The notes: generated by a model from the sequence alone, not told the origin. A DNA stretch of 8,951 nt from Bacillota bacterium (GCA_021786135.1 JAJYNV010000401.1:1-8951), one strand, 5' to 3'; positions 1-6,665 are shown, counted from the first letter of the stretch. Made by a program: numbers and translations.

Positions 1-561
1 GATCTCCTCGAGCCGCATATCGACGAGCAGACGATGCACCTGCACCACGACCTGCACCACAAGGGCTACGTCGATGGACTCAACAAGGCTCTCGACATGC
101 TCGAAGCCGCCCGCCAGAGCGGGGACTACGGTCTCGTGAAGCACTGGGAGCGCGAGGCTGCGTTCCACGGTTCGGGTCACTTCCTGCACAGCATCTTCTG
201 GGAGAACATGGGCCCTGGCAAGGGTGGGGAGCCGCAGGGCGCTTTGCGTCAGCAGGTCGAGAAGGACTTCGGCTCCTACGAGGCCATGCGCAAGCAGTTC
301 TCGGCCGCGGCGGTTGCCGTCGAGGGATCCGGCTGGGCCATGCTTGTCTGGGAGCCGACGGCAGGTCAACTGGAGATCCTCACGTCGGAGAAGCACCAGA
401 ACCTGACGCAGTGGGGAGTCACCCCGCTCTTGGTCCTCGACGTCTGGGAGCACGCCTACTACCTCAAGTATCAGAACAAGCGCGCTGCCTACGTGGAGGC
501 GTTCTGGAACATCGTCAACTGGGACGACGTCTCGAAGCGTCTCGTCGCAGCCAAGGGTTAG
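1..561 (+). CDS. sodA: Fe/Mn superoxide dismutase, 5'-truncated by window edge
   Basis: Converts superoxide to oxygen and hydrogen peroxide, normally as a cytoplasmic homodimer or tetramer. The reading frame is open from base 1, so the start lies upstream; comparison with the family suggests about 10-15 residues are missing. All four metal ligands are visible: His at codon 43-45 (first His of the HH in TMHLHHD), His at 187-189 (FLHSIFW), Asp at 439-441 and His at 451-453 (the DVWEH signature). The C-terminal block AYYLKYQNKRAAYVEAFWN, followed by NWDD, is typical. The second-shell gate position, Gln in E. coli SodA and SodB, appears to be His (codon 394-396, in SEKHQNL). This and the GPGKGG insert resemble Sulfolobus-type and cambialistic enzymes, so Fe versus Mn cannot be told from sequence. 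The gene ends in a strong hairpin and looks monocistronic at its 3' side. The family call is very secure; the symbol is only by family. Confidence 0.96.
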   Translation, partial: DLLEPHIDEQTMHLHHDLHHKGYVDGLNKALDMLEAARQSGDYGLVKHWEREAAFHGSGHFLHSIFWENMGPGKGGEPQGALRQQVEKDFGSYEAMRKQFSAAAVAVEGSGWAMLVWEPTAGQLEILTSEKHQNLTQWGVTPLLVLDVWEHAYYLKYQNKRAAYVEAFWNIVNWDDVSKRLVAAKG

Positions 562-572
562 GTCGCAGGAGG

Positions 573-604
573 AGGCACCCGTCGGAGCAGTCCGGCGGGT
601 GCCT
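573..604 (+). terminator. Rho-independent-type terminator after sod
   Basis: A 14-bp stem (573-586 with 591-604, one T-G wobble) closes a GCAG tetraloop. It begins 11 nt after the dismutase stop codon. The downstream T-run is poor (TTCGGCTT), so termination strength is uncertain, but stem length and position fit a terminator. Confidence 0.75.
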
Positions 605-759
605 TCGGCTTGCCGCGCTGCGGCCAGGCATCGTGCCGTACCTGCGTCCTGCAGGGGAGGCCCGAGGCGGCCTTCCCGGATCCGGCTCCCAAATATGATT
701 GCAGTTGTTTCGCTACGGCCCAAAGACGCACGACATTTGACGATCCCGTGGTCGCATGA

Positions 760-783
760 CAGGTGTCTTGGCAGGTGCTTTGG
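760..783. repeat. Tandem 12-bp direct repeat
   Basis: CAGGTGTCTTGG (760-771) is followed immediately by CAGGTGCTTTGG (772-783), a perfect-register tandem pair with two mismatches. The first copy overlaps the palindrome GACAGGTGTC (758-767). A tandem pair upstream of a transporter could be a regulator binding site, but it could also be chance or a short duplication. Confidence 0.5.
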
Positions 784-981
784 TCTACTGATCGAAGTTC
801 TATCGGCGAATTTCCCCGGTGTGCATGCGGCTCGTTCCGCTCGGGCGGCTCGGCATGGATCCCTGCCGCAGGGTTGCGATTTGCGTGCTTTTAGATCGGA
901 CGTGCAGGCCACGACCTCCGATGGGGAACCTTAGGGGGGATGTGCAGGCGAATTGGCACCAGCCCTGTGATCGTCATCCCA

Positions 982-990
982 AAAGGAGGG
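982..990 (+). promoter_or_regulatory. Shine-Dalgarno that fixes the TTG start of the MFS transporter
   Basis: AAAGGAGGG, with GGAGG at 985-989, lies 7 nt before TTG at 997-999. The earlier in-frame ATG at 940 directly abuts a G-run with no spacer, so the TTG start is preferred. Confidence 0.8.
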
Positions 991-996
991 TGCGAT

Positions 997-2307
997 TTGG
1001 TCAATGTCTCTCGGGTCGGTGAAGCCCGCTGGAGCGGGCGTACGACCTGGATGTTCGTCTCGTTCGCGCTCGGGCTTCTGCTCGAGTCCTACGTCTTCTC
1101 GCTGCCTGCGATCGCCGTGTACTGGGTGAGCATTCCGCAGTCCCTCGGTGAGCTGCTGCTCGCCTGGGCACCGATCTGGCTGATCATCGGTATTATCATC
1201 GCAGGTCCCGTGTCGGACAGGCTTGGCCGCAAGGTCACGCTCTACATCACGCTCGCGTTCTACGGCGTGGGCGGCATTCTCCTCTACTTCAGCTCGTCCT
1301 ACGTGCTCTTGCTCATCTCGCTGGCCCTCATGCTCATGGCGGGCGGCGGCGAGATGAACTCGATCATGGTCGCGAGCCACGAGCTCATGCCACGCCGCCA
1401 CCGCGGCAAGGCCATGATGATGGAGATCAACTTCATCAACCTGGGTGGCTTCATCCTGGCCTTTCTTGCACTCTCAAGCGCGACCAGCGCCGTCCACTTC
1501 CAAAGGGGCGTCGTAGCGATCGCAGTCGTCATCGTGGTCGTCATCCTGCTCTTCGCCCGCGCGTCGATGCCCGAGTCGGTGATCTGGCTCGAGAAGCGCG
1601 GCCAGCACGAGAAGGCCATGCAGCAGATCAAGGCCTACTGGGGTGAGGACTGGCAGGCGGCGACCGCGCCCGAGCCCGAACCGCCCAAGACCGCAGCGCT
1701 TACGCGCCAGAACTCGATCGTCTTCCGCGTCGTGATCATGACCATCATCGCGGCCGCCAACACGATCGGCTTCGGCCTGGTCGCCTACGTGTTCAGCTTC
1801 GACTATTTCCCGCATCTCGCGCCGACCATCCTCGCGGTGTTCGAAGGCGTCGGCTTCGTCGGCGGTTTCATCGGCCTCCTGGCCGACCGCTGGTCGCGTC
1901 GCCACATGCTCTTCTGGAGCTTCCTCTTCACCTTCATCTTCACCGTGATCATCGGCGTGACCACCAAGATATGGCTGCACTACATGCCGCTCTTCTGGAT
2001 CCTGATGGTCCTGCTCGCCATCGCCAACTCGGTCTGCTACCTCACCGAGGACACCGTCAAGCCCGAGGTGTGGCCGACCGAGCTGCGCGGTACGTGGACA
2101 GCCATCACGCGCTTCCTCTCGATCGGGCTTTACATTCCCGCCATCTACCTCACGACCGACATGGCCGCGCACCATCCAGGCCAGTACTTCCTCTTCAACG
2201 CGGCAGTCTGGTTCGTCGGACTTCTGGCTGCTGCCGCCTGGTTCGTGTACGGTCGCGAAACGGGCCAGGGCATCTCGATTGCCGCGGCATCTGGCGAGAC
2301 CGACTAG
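997..2307 (+). CDS. MFS transporter, sugar-porter-like (12 TM)
   Basis: A proton- or gradient-coupled secondary transporter of the inner membrane; the substrate is unknown (sugar, sugar acid or another small organic metabolite). The chosen TTG start gives 436 residues, close to the family norm of about 450. Visible motifs are loop 2-3 motif A GPVSDRLGRKV (about 70-80), PRRHRGKA (132-139), the PES-type motif PESVIWL (192-198) after TM6, a charged central loop with a PEPEPP stretch (about 200-240), the second-half repeat GLLADRWSRRH (293-303) and WPTELRGTW (about 359-367), which matches the sugar (and other) transporter branch. About twelve hydrophobic segments can be counted in two six-helix halves. 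It is flanked upstream by a long gene-free stretch and downstream by a strong terminator, so it is probably transcribed alone. Nothing nearby encodes a catabolic enzyme, which leaves the substrate open. The MFS call is secure; the subfamily is moderately sure. Confidence 0.92.
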   Translation: MVNVSRVGEARWSGRTTWMFVSFALGLLLESYVFSLPAIAVYWVSIPQSLGELLLAWAPIWLIIGIIIAGPVSDRLGRKVTLYITLAFYGVGGILLYFSSSYVLLLISLALMLMAGGGEMNSIMVASHELMPRRHRGKAMMMEINFINLGGFILAFLALSSATSAVHFQRGVVAIAVVIVVVILLFARASMPESVIWLEKRGQHEKAMQQIKAYWGEDWQAATAPEPEPPKTAALTRQNSIVFRVVIMTIIAAANTIGFGLVAYVFSFDYFPHLAPTILAVFEGVGFVGGFIGLLADRWSRRHMLFWSFLFTFIFTVIIGVTTKIWLHYMPLFWILMVLLAIANSVCYLTEDTVKPEVWPTELRGTWTAITRFLSIGLYIPAIYLTTDMAAHHPGQYFLFNAAVWFVGLLAAAAWFVYGRETGQGISIAAASGETD

Positions 2308-2315
2308 ACCTCGTG

Positions 2316-2350
2316 CGAAAGGGACGGGCCGTCGCGGCCCGTCCCTTTCG
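2316..2350 (+). terminator. Strong intrinsic terminator after the MFS transporter
   Basis: A perfect 15-bp stem (2316-2330 with 2336-2350) closes a GTCGC loop, 8 nt after the stop codon. The stem carries AAA at its 5' base and TTT at its 3' base. It separates the transporter from the cyclophilin operon. Confidence 0.9.
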
Positions 2351-2374
2351 GTCTGCCGCCCTGCTCCACGCCAC

Positions 2375-2403
2375 TTTCCATCGCTCCGCAGGGGATGTAC
2401 CCT
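2375..2403 (+). promoter_or_regulatory. Possible weak promoter of the cyclophilin operon
   Basis: TTTCCA (2375-2380) and TACCCT (2398-2403) are 17 bp apart and match the -35 and -10 consensus at 4/6 and 3/6 positions. This is the only reasonable pair between the terminator at 2350 and the first gene of the operon. The -10 lies inside the inverted repeat at 2382-2410. This is inference and weak. Confidence 0.25.
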
Positions 2404-2410
2404 GGGAGCG
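2382..2410. promoter_or_regulatory. Inverted repeat / hairpin upstream of the cyclophilin operon
   Basis: CGCTCC (2382-2387), a bulged G, CAGGG (2389-2393), loop GATGTA, CCCTG (2400-2404), GGAGCG (2405-2410): 11 paired bases with one bulge. It is separate from the terminator at 2316-2350 and lies within the probable promoter region. It could be an operator overlapping the -10, a second terminator-like stem, or leader RNA structure. Confidence 0.5.
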
Positions 2411-2432
2411 ACCGCTTGATAGGACCCGGCAC

Positions 2433-2440
2433 AGAAGGAG
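2433..2440 (+). promoter_or_regulatory. Strong Shine-Dalgarno serving the mini-ORF
   Basis: AGAAGGAG is the best ribosome binding site upstream of the cyclophilin. It is 9 nt before ATG 2450, which is not in the cyclophilin frame, and 53 nt before the likely cyclophilin ATG at 2494. Confidence 0.6.
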
Positions 2441-2449
2441 AGACGCCCG

Positions 2450-2497
2450 ATGCCCTGCGCCTTCGACTCGATCGCTTCCGGGCGGGCAGCCCGATGA
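2450..2497 (+). CDS. Candidate 15-residue leader peptide overlapping the cyclophilin start
   Basis: A mini-ORF with product MPCAFDSIASGRAAR begins 9 nt after a strong Shine-Dalgarno. Its TGA stop (2495-2497) overlaps the likely cyclophilin ATG (2494-2496) as ATGA, the classic layout of translational coupling. The cyclophilin ATG has no ribosome binding site of its own; instead a small stem, CGGGC-GGGCA-GCCCG (2479-2493), ends exactly at it. The peptide has no run of identical codons that would suggest attenuation. It may be a real coupling leader, or a chance frame. A frameshift joining it to the cyclophilin frame, natural or from a sequencing error, would give a cyclophilin with a short N-terminal extension. 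I cannot tell these apart from one sequence. Confidence 0.4.
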   Translation: MPCAFDSIASGRAAR

Positions 2498-3054
2498 CGG
2501 CGCCCCTGCGCTGGAACGCACCACCTGAGATCGCACTCGATCCCGCCCTGGCCTATGAGGCGGTCGTGCGCACGACCAAAGGGGAATTCACGATCCAGCT
2601 TTTCGACCAGGAATCGCCACGCGCCGTGAACAACTTCGTCTTCCTGGCGGAGCAGGGCTACTTTGCGAACAACGAGTTCTTCCGGGTGATCGGCCCGTTC
2701 GTGATCCAGACCGGCGACCCGACGAACAGCGGCACCGGTGGCCCAGGCTACCGCTGGCGCGATGAACTGCCGCCGCCCTTTTCCTACGAACCGGGCATCG
2801 TCGCGATGGCCAACGCCGGACCACACACGAATGGCAGCCAGTTCTTCGTCTGCACCGGCCCATCCGCCGTACAACTCGACAGGACGCCGAACTACACGCA
2901 GTTCGGCCGCGTCACCGCGGGCATGGACGTCGTGACGGAGATCGCAAGCGGCCCGATCGGCGTCAATCCCGCGACAGGGGAGCGCAGTCGGCCGCTTGAA
3001 CCGGCCTCGATCCTCGCGGTGGAGATCAGCCGGCTGCCGCGCCAGCAAGGCTGA
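2494..3054 (+). CDS. Cyclophilin-type peptidyl-prolyl cis-trans isomerase
   Basis: Catalyses cis-trans isomerisation of Xaa-Pro bonds and assists folding; with no signal peptide or membrane segment it should act in the cytoplasm. It has 186 residues and a single cyclophilin domain from about residue 20. Landmarks are VNNFVFLAEQGY (45-56), FFRVIGPFVIQTGDP (62-76) with catalytic Arg64 and Gln72, GTGGPGYRWRDE (80-91), MANAGPHTNGSQFFV (105-119) with Asn107 and Phe118, and QFGRV (136-140). Compared with human CypA, the PG before the active-site Phe is swapped to GP, Met61 is Val, the cyclosporin-contact Trp seems to be Gln and His126 is Tyr, as often seen in bacterial enzymes. An earlier in-frame ATG at 2395 lies in a hairpin loop and would add 33 residues unlike the family, so 2494 is preferred. 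First gene of a four-gene operon; the next ATG follows its stop by 3 nt. Confidence 0.93.
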   Translation: MTAPLRWNAPPEIALDPALAYEAVVRTTKGEFTIQLFDQESPRAVNNFVFLAEQGYFANNEFFRVIGPFVIQTGDPTNSGTGGPGYRWRDELPPPFSYEPGIVAMANAGPHTNGSQFFVCTGPSAVQLDRTPNYTQFGRVTAGMDVVTEIASGPIGVNPATGERSRPLEPASILAVEISRLPRQQG

Positions 3055-3057
3055 CGC

Positions 3058-3351
3058 ATGGGCCTGCGCCAGCAGAAGCTCAAGAAGGAGCACAGCATCC
3101 TCGGCCAGGGTAAGGGCCTGCTCGAGGAGATGGCGAAGGCCCCCGGCGTGACGCGGGTCATTCCAGGCCGCATCAAGGCGGGGAAGGGACCCGCGCGCGG
3201 GCTTTACTGCACGGTGCAATATCGCACCGAATCAGGGTTCAAGCTGCTCCTGCACACAGGGTCGGTGCAGGAGGTATTCCTTGTCTGCAGCGACCCAGCC
3301 GCCACGGAGGCCTGGCTCGCACAGCACCTGCCCCGGCCCCGGCAAGAGTGA
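3058..3351 (+). CDS. DUF2103-like small conserved protein
   Basis: A 97-residue soluble protein of unknown function. It has a basic N-terminus (LRQQKLKKEHS, about 3-13) with a conserved-looking His12, then VTRVIPGRIK (31-40), a YCTVQY strand, and SGFKLLLHTGSVQEVFLV (59-76). This order (an N-terminal KxHS-like motif, a VxPGxI segment, then GFK followed by VQEVF) is what I recall of DUF2103, described as predicted metal-binding; the assignment is from memory and was not searched. It starts 3 nt after the cyclophilin stop, with only a weak AAGG upstream, so translation is probably coupled. The operon position links it to the cyclophilin and the UPF0182 protein but does not reveal a function. Confidence 0.8.
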   Translation: MGLRQQKLKKEHSILGQGKGLLEEMAKAPGVTRVIPGRIKAGKGPARGLYCTVQYRTESGFKLLLHTGSVQEVFLVCSDPAATEAWLAQHLPRPRQE

Positions 3352-3358
3352 GAGACGC

Positions 3359-3365
3359 AGAGGAG
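3359..3365 (+). promoter_or_regulatory. Shine-Dalgarno fixing the UPF0182 start
   Basis: AGAGGAG lies 8 nt before ATG 3374. It supports this start over the in-frame ATG at 3281, which lies inside the preceding gene and would add a Pro/Arg-rich 31-residue tail before the first membrane helix. Confidence 0.8.
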
Positions 3366-3373
3366 TGGGCCGC

Positions 3374-6100
3374 ATGTCGCTGCGTCTGAGGCTCTGGCTC
3401 ATCTTCGCGATCATCGCTCTCTACGCAGTTCTGCGTTACCTGGCGGACCTTGGCCTGCAGCTGCTCTGGTACGACACGGTCCATACCGCCAAGGTCTTCT
3501 GGGTCCTGGTGGGCGTTCCAGTCCTCTGGTTCCTGGTCGGAACGGTGGTCGTGGGGCTGCTGACGTTCTTCGCACTCCGGCCCTTCCAACGCGCGCTCTC
3601 CAGCCGGGGCCAGCCTTGGCTCAACCTGCAGCCACCGCTCGACCGCTTCTTCCTGCTGCGCGGCGAAGCGCCCTGGCTGCTGTCGCGTCCGGTGGCGTGG
3701 ATCGGGGCGACCCTGACCGGCATCGTCGCGGGCGACGCCGTCGCCTCCGACTGGCGCACCTATCTCCTGGCGCTGCACGGCGGGAGCTTCGGCTGGCGGG
3801 ATCCAGTTCTGCACATGGACGCGGGGTTCTACGTTTTCCGTCTGCCCGCGCTTCAGGCTCTCACGAGCCTGCTCGCGACCGTGCTCTTTTTCATGCTGGC
3901 GCTGCGGCTCTTATCTGCCTTCGCGCGCCGCTACCCCGTGTCGGACTATGTCCGTGCCGCGCGATGGCCGGTTGCCGGGCTGGTGCTGCTGACCGCCGTC
4001 GGAGTATGGCTGGGCCGCTACGCCCTCCTCGCGCAGGACACCGTGCGCAACCAGTCCACAGGGCAGGTCATCGTGGCCGGCGCCGGCTACTACGCGGTGC
4101 ACCTGGTGCTGCCACTGCAGGCCTTTCTCGCTGTCGTCCTGGCCCTGGCAGGCATTCTGATCGTCCTGCCGCAACGCAGGCTGTGGCAGGGACCGCGCCT
4201 TGCGGCCTACGTCCTCGGCGGCGGAGTAGCGGTGTGGATCCTCGGCTACACCCTCGGCGCCCTGACGCTCGGCAATGCACTCGCAAGGGCGCAGCAGACC
4301 TGGGAGCGTCCCTACATGACCGCCACGATCCAGGCTACGCGGCAGGCCTTCGGCCTCGCGCAGGTGTCCGCCGTTTCCTATCCAGGCAACGCGGCCATCA
4401 CGGTCCAGGGACTGAAGCGCGACGAGGCGACGCTCCAGAATGTGCGCCTCGCTGACCCGCACGCCTTTCAGCAGGTCCTCTCCCAGCTGCAGACCTTCCG
4501 CCAGTATTTCGCGTTCCCGTTCAGCGACGTCACGGTCGACCGCTACTTCGTGCACGGCAAGCCGATGGAGGTCATCCTCGGCGCCAGGGAGCTGAATGAG
4601 AGCTATTCGCTGCCCGGAACGCAGCAGAGCCTCCTGCAGTACACGCACGGCTACGGCGTGATCGCTGCCGGCGTGACGCAGTTCGATCAGGAGGGCCTGC
4701 CCAAGCTTCTGATCGAGAACATGCCCGTGGAAGACAACCTGCCGGGCACGCACATCACGCAGCCTCGCATCTACTACGGCGAGGAGACGAGCAATCCGGT
4801 GATCGTGCCGAACGCACTGGGGGAGTTCGACTATCCGACCGGAAGCTCAAGCGCTCTCTCGAACTACCACGGGCCCGGCATCCCCTTCGACCGGTGGCGC
4901 CTGCTGATCGCCCTTTCTCAGGGTCTGGGCTACATGTGGCAGGGGCAGACCATACCGAGCTCGCTCTACCTCATGGACCGCCAGATCTTCACCCGCGTGC
5001 ACAAAATCGCGCCCTGGCTCAGCCTCGATCCCAAGGCGAATCTCGTCATCCGCAAGAACGGGCGCCTCGTCTGGCTGCTCGACGGCTACACTTCGTCGAG
5101 CGACTTCCCCGAGGCCGAGCACTTTGACACGGTGGCCGGCAGCGTCAACTACCTGCGCAATTCCGTCAAGGTGACGGTCGACGCCGCGACCGGCGCTGTG
5201 CACCTCTACGCCATAGGTCGCGATCCCATCCGCGATGCCTGGGCGGCCATCTTCCCAGGGCTCATCCAGCCGATCTCGCAGATGCCCCCGGACATCCGCA
5301 GCCATCTGCAATACCCTGACGGCCTCTTCCGCACTCAGGCCACGGTGCTCGCCCGCTACCACGTCTCGAACCTCGACACCTTCTACGCGGGCAACGACAA
5401 CTGGGCCCTGCCCCAGGAGCTCTACCAGAACTCGGGCACACCGCAGCCAATGCCGTCCGAACAGATCGTCGCCCGACTGCCAGGACAGCAGCAACTGCAG
5501 TACATGCGGATTCTGCCGTTCGTACCGCCGGCGCGGCCGAACATGGTCGGCTGGCTCGCAGCCGAGGAGGACGGCTCCGCCTACGGCCACCTCGTGCTCT
5601 ATCAGCTCTCCAGCGGATCGCTCGTGCCGGGCCCGATGCAAGTGGAGACGGAGATCAGCCAGAACCCGCAGATCTCATCGTCCATCACACTCTGGGACCA
5701 GCATGGATCGCAGGTCATCCGCGGCGACCTCCTTACCCTCCCGATCGGCGGTGGCATGCTGGCCGTCGAGCCTCTCTACCTCGAGGCGGCGACAAACGCG
5801 ATGCCGGAGTTGCGTGAGGTGATCGTGGCCTACAACAACCAGGTTGTCATGGCGCCGACACTGAACGGAGCGCTAGTGCAGCTGTTCCCGCAGCTCGGAG
5901 CGCCAACTCCATCGGAACCCACCCCGTCGACAGCCGCGACATCTGGTGCCAAGAACGGACTCTCCGCGCTGATCCAGAAGATCGTTCAGGCCAACGCCCA
6001 GGTCCAGGCCGACATGCAGGCGGCCAACTGGGCCAAGCTCGGTCAGGACGAGCAGATCCTGCAGCAGGACCTGGCGCTGCTCAAGGCATACGCGAAGTAG
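3374..6100 (+). CDS. UPF0182 family large membrane protein
   Basis: A conserved membrane protein of unknown function (UPF0182, COG1615), 908 residues, within the family's usual 850-1000. About seven N-terminal membrane helices can be seen (about 5-25, 42-66, 102-121, 157-181, 195-214, 240-262, 272-295). The family segments DAGFYVFRLPALQAL and ERPYMTATIQATRQAFGL follow in the expected order. A large, probably extracytoplasmic domain takes up the middle and C-terminal parts, with RVHKIAPWLSLDP (about 540-555), GRLVWLLDGYTSSSDFP, NYLRNSVKVTVDA, FPGLIQPISQMPPDIRSHL, QGSQVIRGDLLTLPIG and PELREVIVAYNNQVVMAP (about 810-828), all recognisable family blocks. A Pro/Thr/Ser/Ala linker then leads to a C-terminal helix (about 861-907) rich in Gln and Ala. 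Third gene of the operon. No catalytic motif is visible, so the function stays open. The family call is very secure. Confidence 0.96.
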   Translation: MSLRLRLWLIFAIIALYAVLRYLADLGLQLLWYDTVHTAKVFWVLVGVPVLWFLVGTVVVGLLTFFALRPFQRALSSRGQPWLNLQPPLDRFFLLRGEAPWLLSRPVAWIGATLTGIVAGDAVASDWRTYLLALHGGSFGWRDPVLHMDAGFYVFRLPALQALTSLLATVLFFMLALRLLSAFARRYPVSDYVRAARWPVAGLVLLTAVGVWLGRYALLAQDTVRNQSTGQVIVAGAGYYAVHLVLPLQAFLAVVLALAGILIVLPQRRLWQGPRLAAYVLGGGVAVWILGYTLGALTLGNALARAQQTWERPYMTATIQATRQAFGLAQVSAVSYPGNAAITVQGLKRDEATLQNVRLADPHAFQQVLSQLQTFRQYFAFPFSDVTVDRYFVHGKPMEVILGARELNESYSLPGTQQSLLQYTHGYGVIAAGVTQFDQEGLPKLLIENMPVEDNLPGTHITQPRIYYGEETSNPVIVPNALGEFDYPTGSSSALSNYHGPGIPFDRWRLLIALSQGLGYMWQGQTIPSSLYLMDRQIFTRVHKIAPWLSLDPKANLVIRKNGRLVWLLDGYTSSSDFPEAEHFDTVAGSVNYLRNSVKVTVDAATGAVHLYAIGRDPIRDAWAAIFPGLIQPISQMPPDIRSHLQYPDGLFRTQATVLARYHVSNLDTFYAGNDNWALPQELYQNSGTPQPMPSEQIVARLPGQQQLQYMRILPFVPPARPNMVGWLAAEEDGSAYGHLVLYQLSSGSLVPGPMQVETEISQNPQISSSITLWDQHGSQVIRGDLLTLPIGGGMLAVEPLYLEAATNAMPELREVIVAYNNQVVMAPTLNGALVQLFPQLGAPTPSEPTPSTAATSGAKNGLSALIQKIVQANAQVQADMQAANWAKLGQDEQILQQDLALLKAYAK

Positions 6101-6133
6101 GGCATACGTTCGACGCGAGGGGAGAGGGCAGCT

Positions 6134-6592
6134 GTGTTTCGCCTCAGCCCGATGTCCCTCGAAGAGGCCCGTTCCATTCTCTCCTGGCACTATCCGGAAC
6201 CCTACGACTTCTACGATCCGGCGACGCCACCGGAAGACGCGGAACTCCTCCTGGACGAGGCCTACCGCAAGGAACACCTCATGACTGCGCGCGACGAGTC
6301 TGGGCTCCTGCGGGGCTTCTTCGAGTTCCACAGCGAGGGCGGCGTCGTCGAGGTCGGGCTCGGCCTGAGGCCCGTAGACACGGGACGCGGGCTAGGCGAC
6401 ACATTCCTCGCAGAGGGCCTCGACTACGCACGGGCGAGATTCCATCCCCATACCTTCCGGCTGTTCGTCGCGACCTTCAATCAGAGAGCCATCAAGGTGT
6501 ACGAACGTGCGGGCTTCCAGGAGGTTGAGCGCCAATGGCGGAACCTCCTGGGACAGCGCTGGGAGTTTCTCGAGATGCGGCGCGACGACTAG
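6134..6592 (+). CDS. GNAT family N-acetyltransferase
   Basis: Transfers an acetyl group from acetyl-CoA to an amine; the acceptor is unknown. It has 152 residues, the size of a single GNAT domain. The GTG start at 6134 follows AGGGGAG (6118-6124) by 9 nt. Motif A is seen as VGLGLRPVDTGRGLGDTFL (about 74-92), where TGRGLG (83-88) forms the pyrophosphate-binding turn. Motif B is FNQRAIKVYERAGF (115-128), with the Asn, the Tyr and the GF that mark the CoA-binding face. The N-terminal YPEPYDFYDP segment (20-29) is likely part of the acceptor-binding region. Its start is 33 nt after the UPF0182 stop with no terminator between, so it is probably the last gene of the operon. RimI-like protein acetylation and small-molecule acetylation are both possible. 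Confidence 0.93.
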   Translation: MFRLSPMSLEEARSILSWHYPEPYDFYDPATPPEDAELLLDEAYRKEHLMTARDESGLLRGFFEFHSEGGVVEVGLGLRPVDTGRGLGDTFLAEGLDYARARFHPHTFRLFVATFNQRAIKVYERAGFQEVERQWRNLLGQRWEFLEMRRDD

Positions 6593-6665
6593 GCTTCCGC
6601 GGCCGTTCTGCCCTCGCACGCGATCGTCCCTGCCTGATGGCGAGAGATGTCCGCTGATGCGTGCA

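Larger units (their letters stand above)
605..996. other. Intergenic region without a recognisable gene
   Basis: About 390 bp lie between the dismutase terminator and the first transporter. The open frames here lack any recognisable protein family and have no good ribosome binding sites. Part of it (about 690-840) looks less GC-rich than the flanking genes. It holds a tandem 12-bp repeat (760-783), a small palindrome GACA-GG-TGTC (758-767), a short hairpin CCCTG-CCG-CAGGG (861-873) and a -10-like TATGAT at 694-699 with no convincing -35. If that -10 is real, the transporter would have a leader RNA of about 290 nt. I see no tRNA and no riboswitch class I recognise. Confidence 0.6.

Noticed and set aside
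737..765. TTGACG at 737-742 as a -35 box
   Set aside because: No acceptable -10 is found 16-18 bp downstream.
940..996. In-frame ATG 940 as start of the first MFS transporter
   Set aside because: A G-run directly abuts the ATG with no spacer, and a well-placed Shine-Dalgarno (982-990) lies between it and TTG 997.
2395..2493. In-frame ATG 2395 as start of the cyclophilin
   Set aside because: It lies in the loop of a hairpin near the possible promoter and would add 33 residues unlike the cyclophilin family.
1474..3219. A 581-codon open frame on the minus strand
   Set aside because: It spans the antisense of two secure genes and two hairpins, is rich in Arg, Asp, Glu and His without domain logic, and is expected from GC-rich codon use. 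The other long antisense frames (3911-4753, 4847-5641, 7938-8591) were rejected for the same reason.
3281..3373. In-frame ATG 3281 as start of the UPF0182 protein
   Set aside because: It lies within the preceding gene and lacks a ribosome site; AGAGGAG at 3359-3365 points to ATG 3374.
6085..6108. Direct repeat GGCATACG (6085-6092 and 6101-6108) around the UPF0182 stop
   Set aside because: Only 8 bp, with no symmetry or further copies noticed nearby; compatible with chance.
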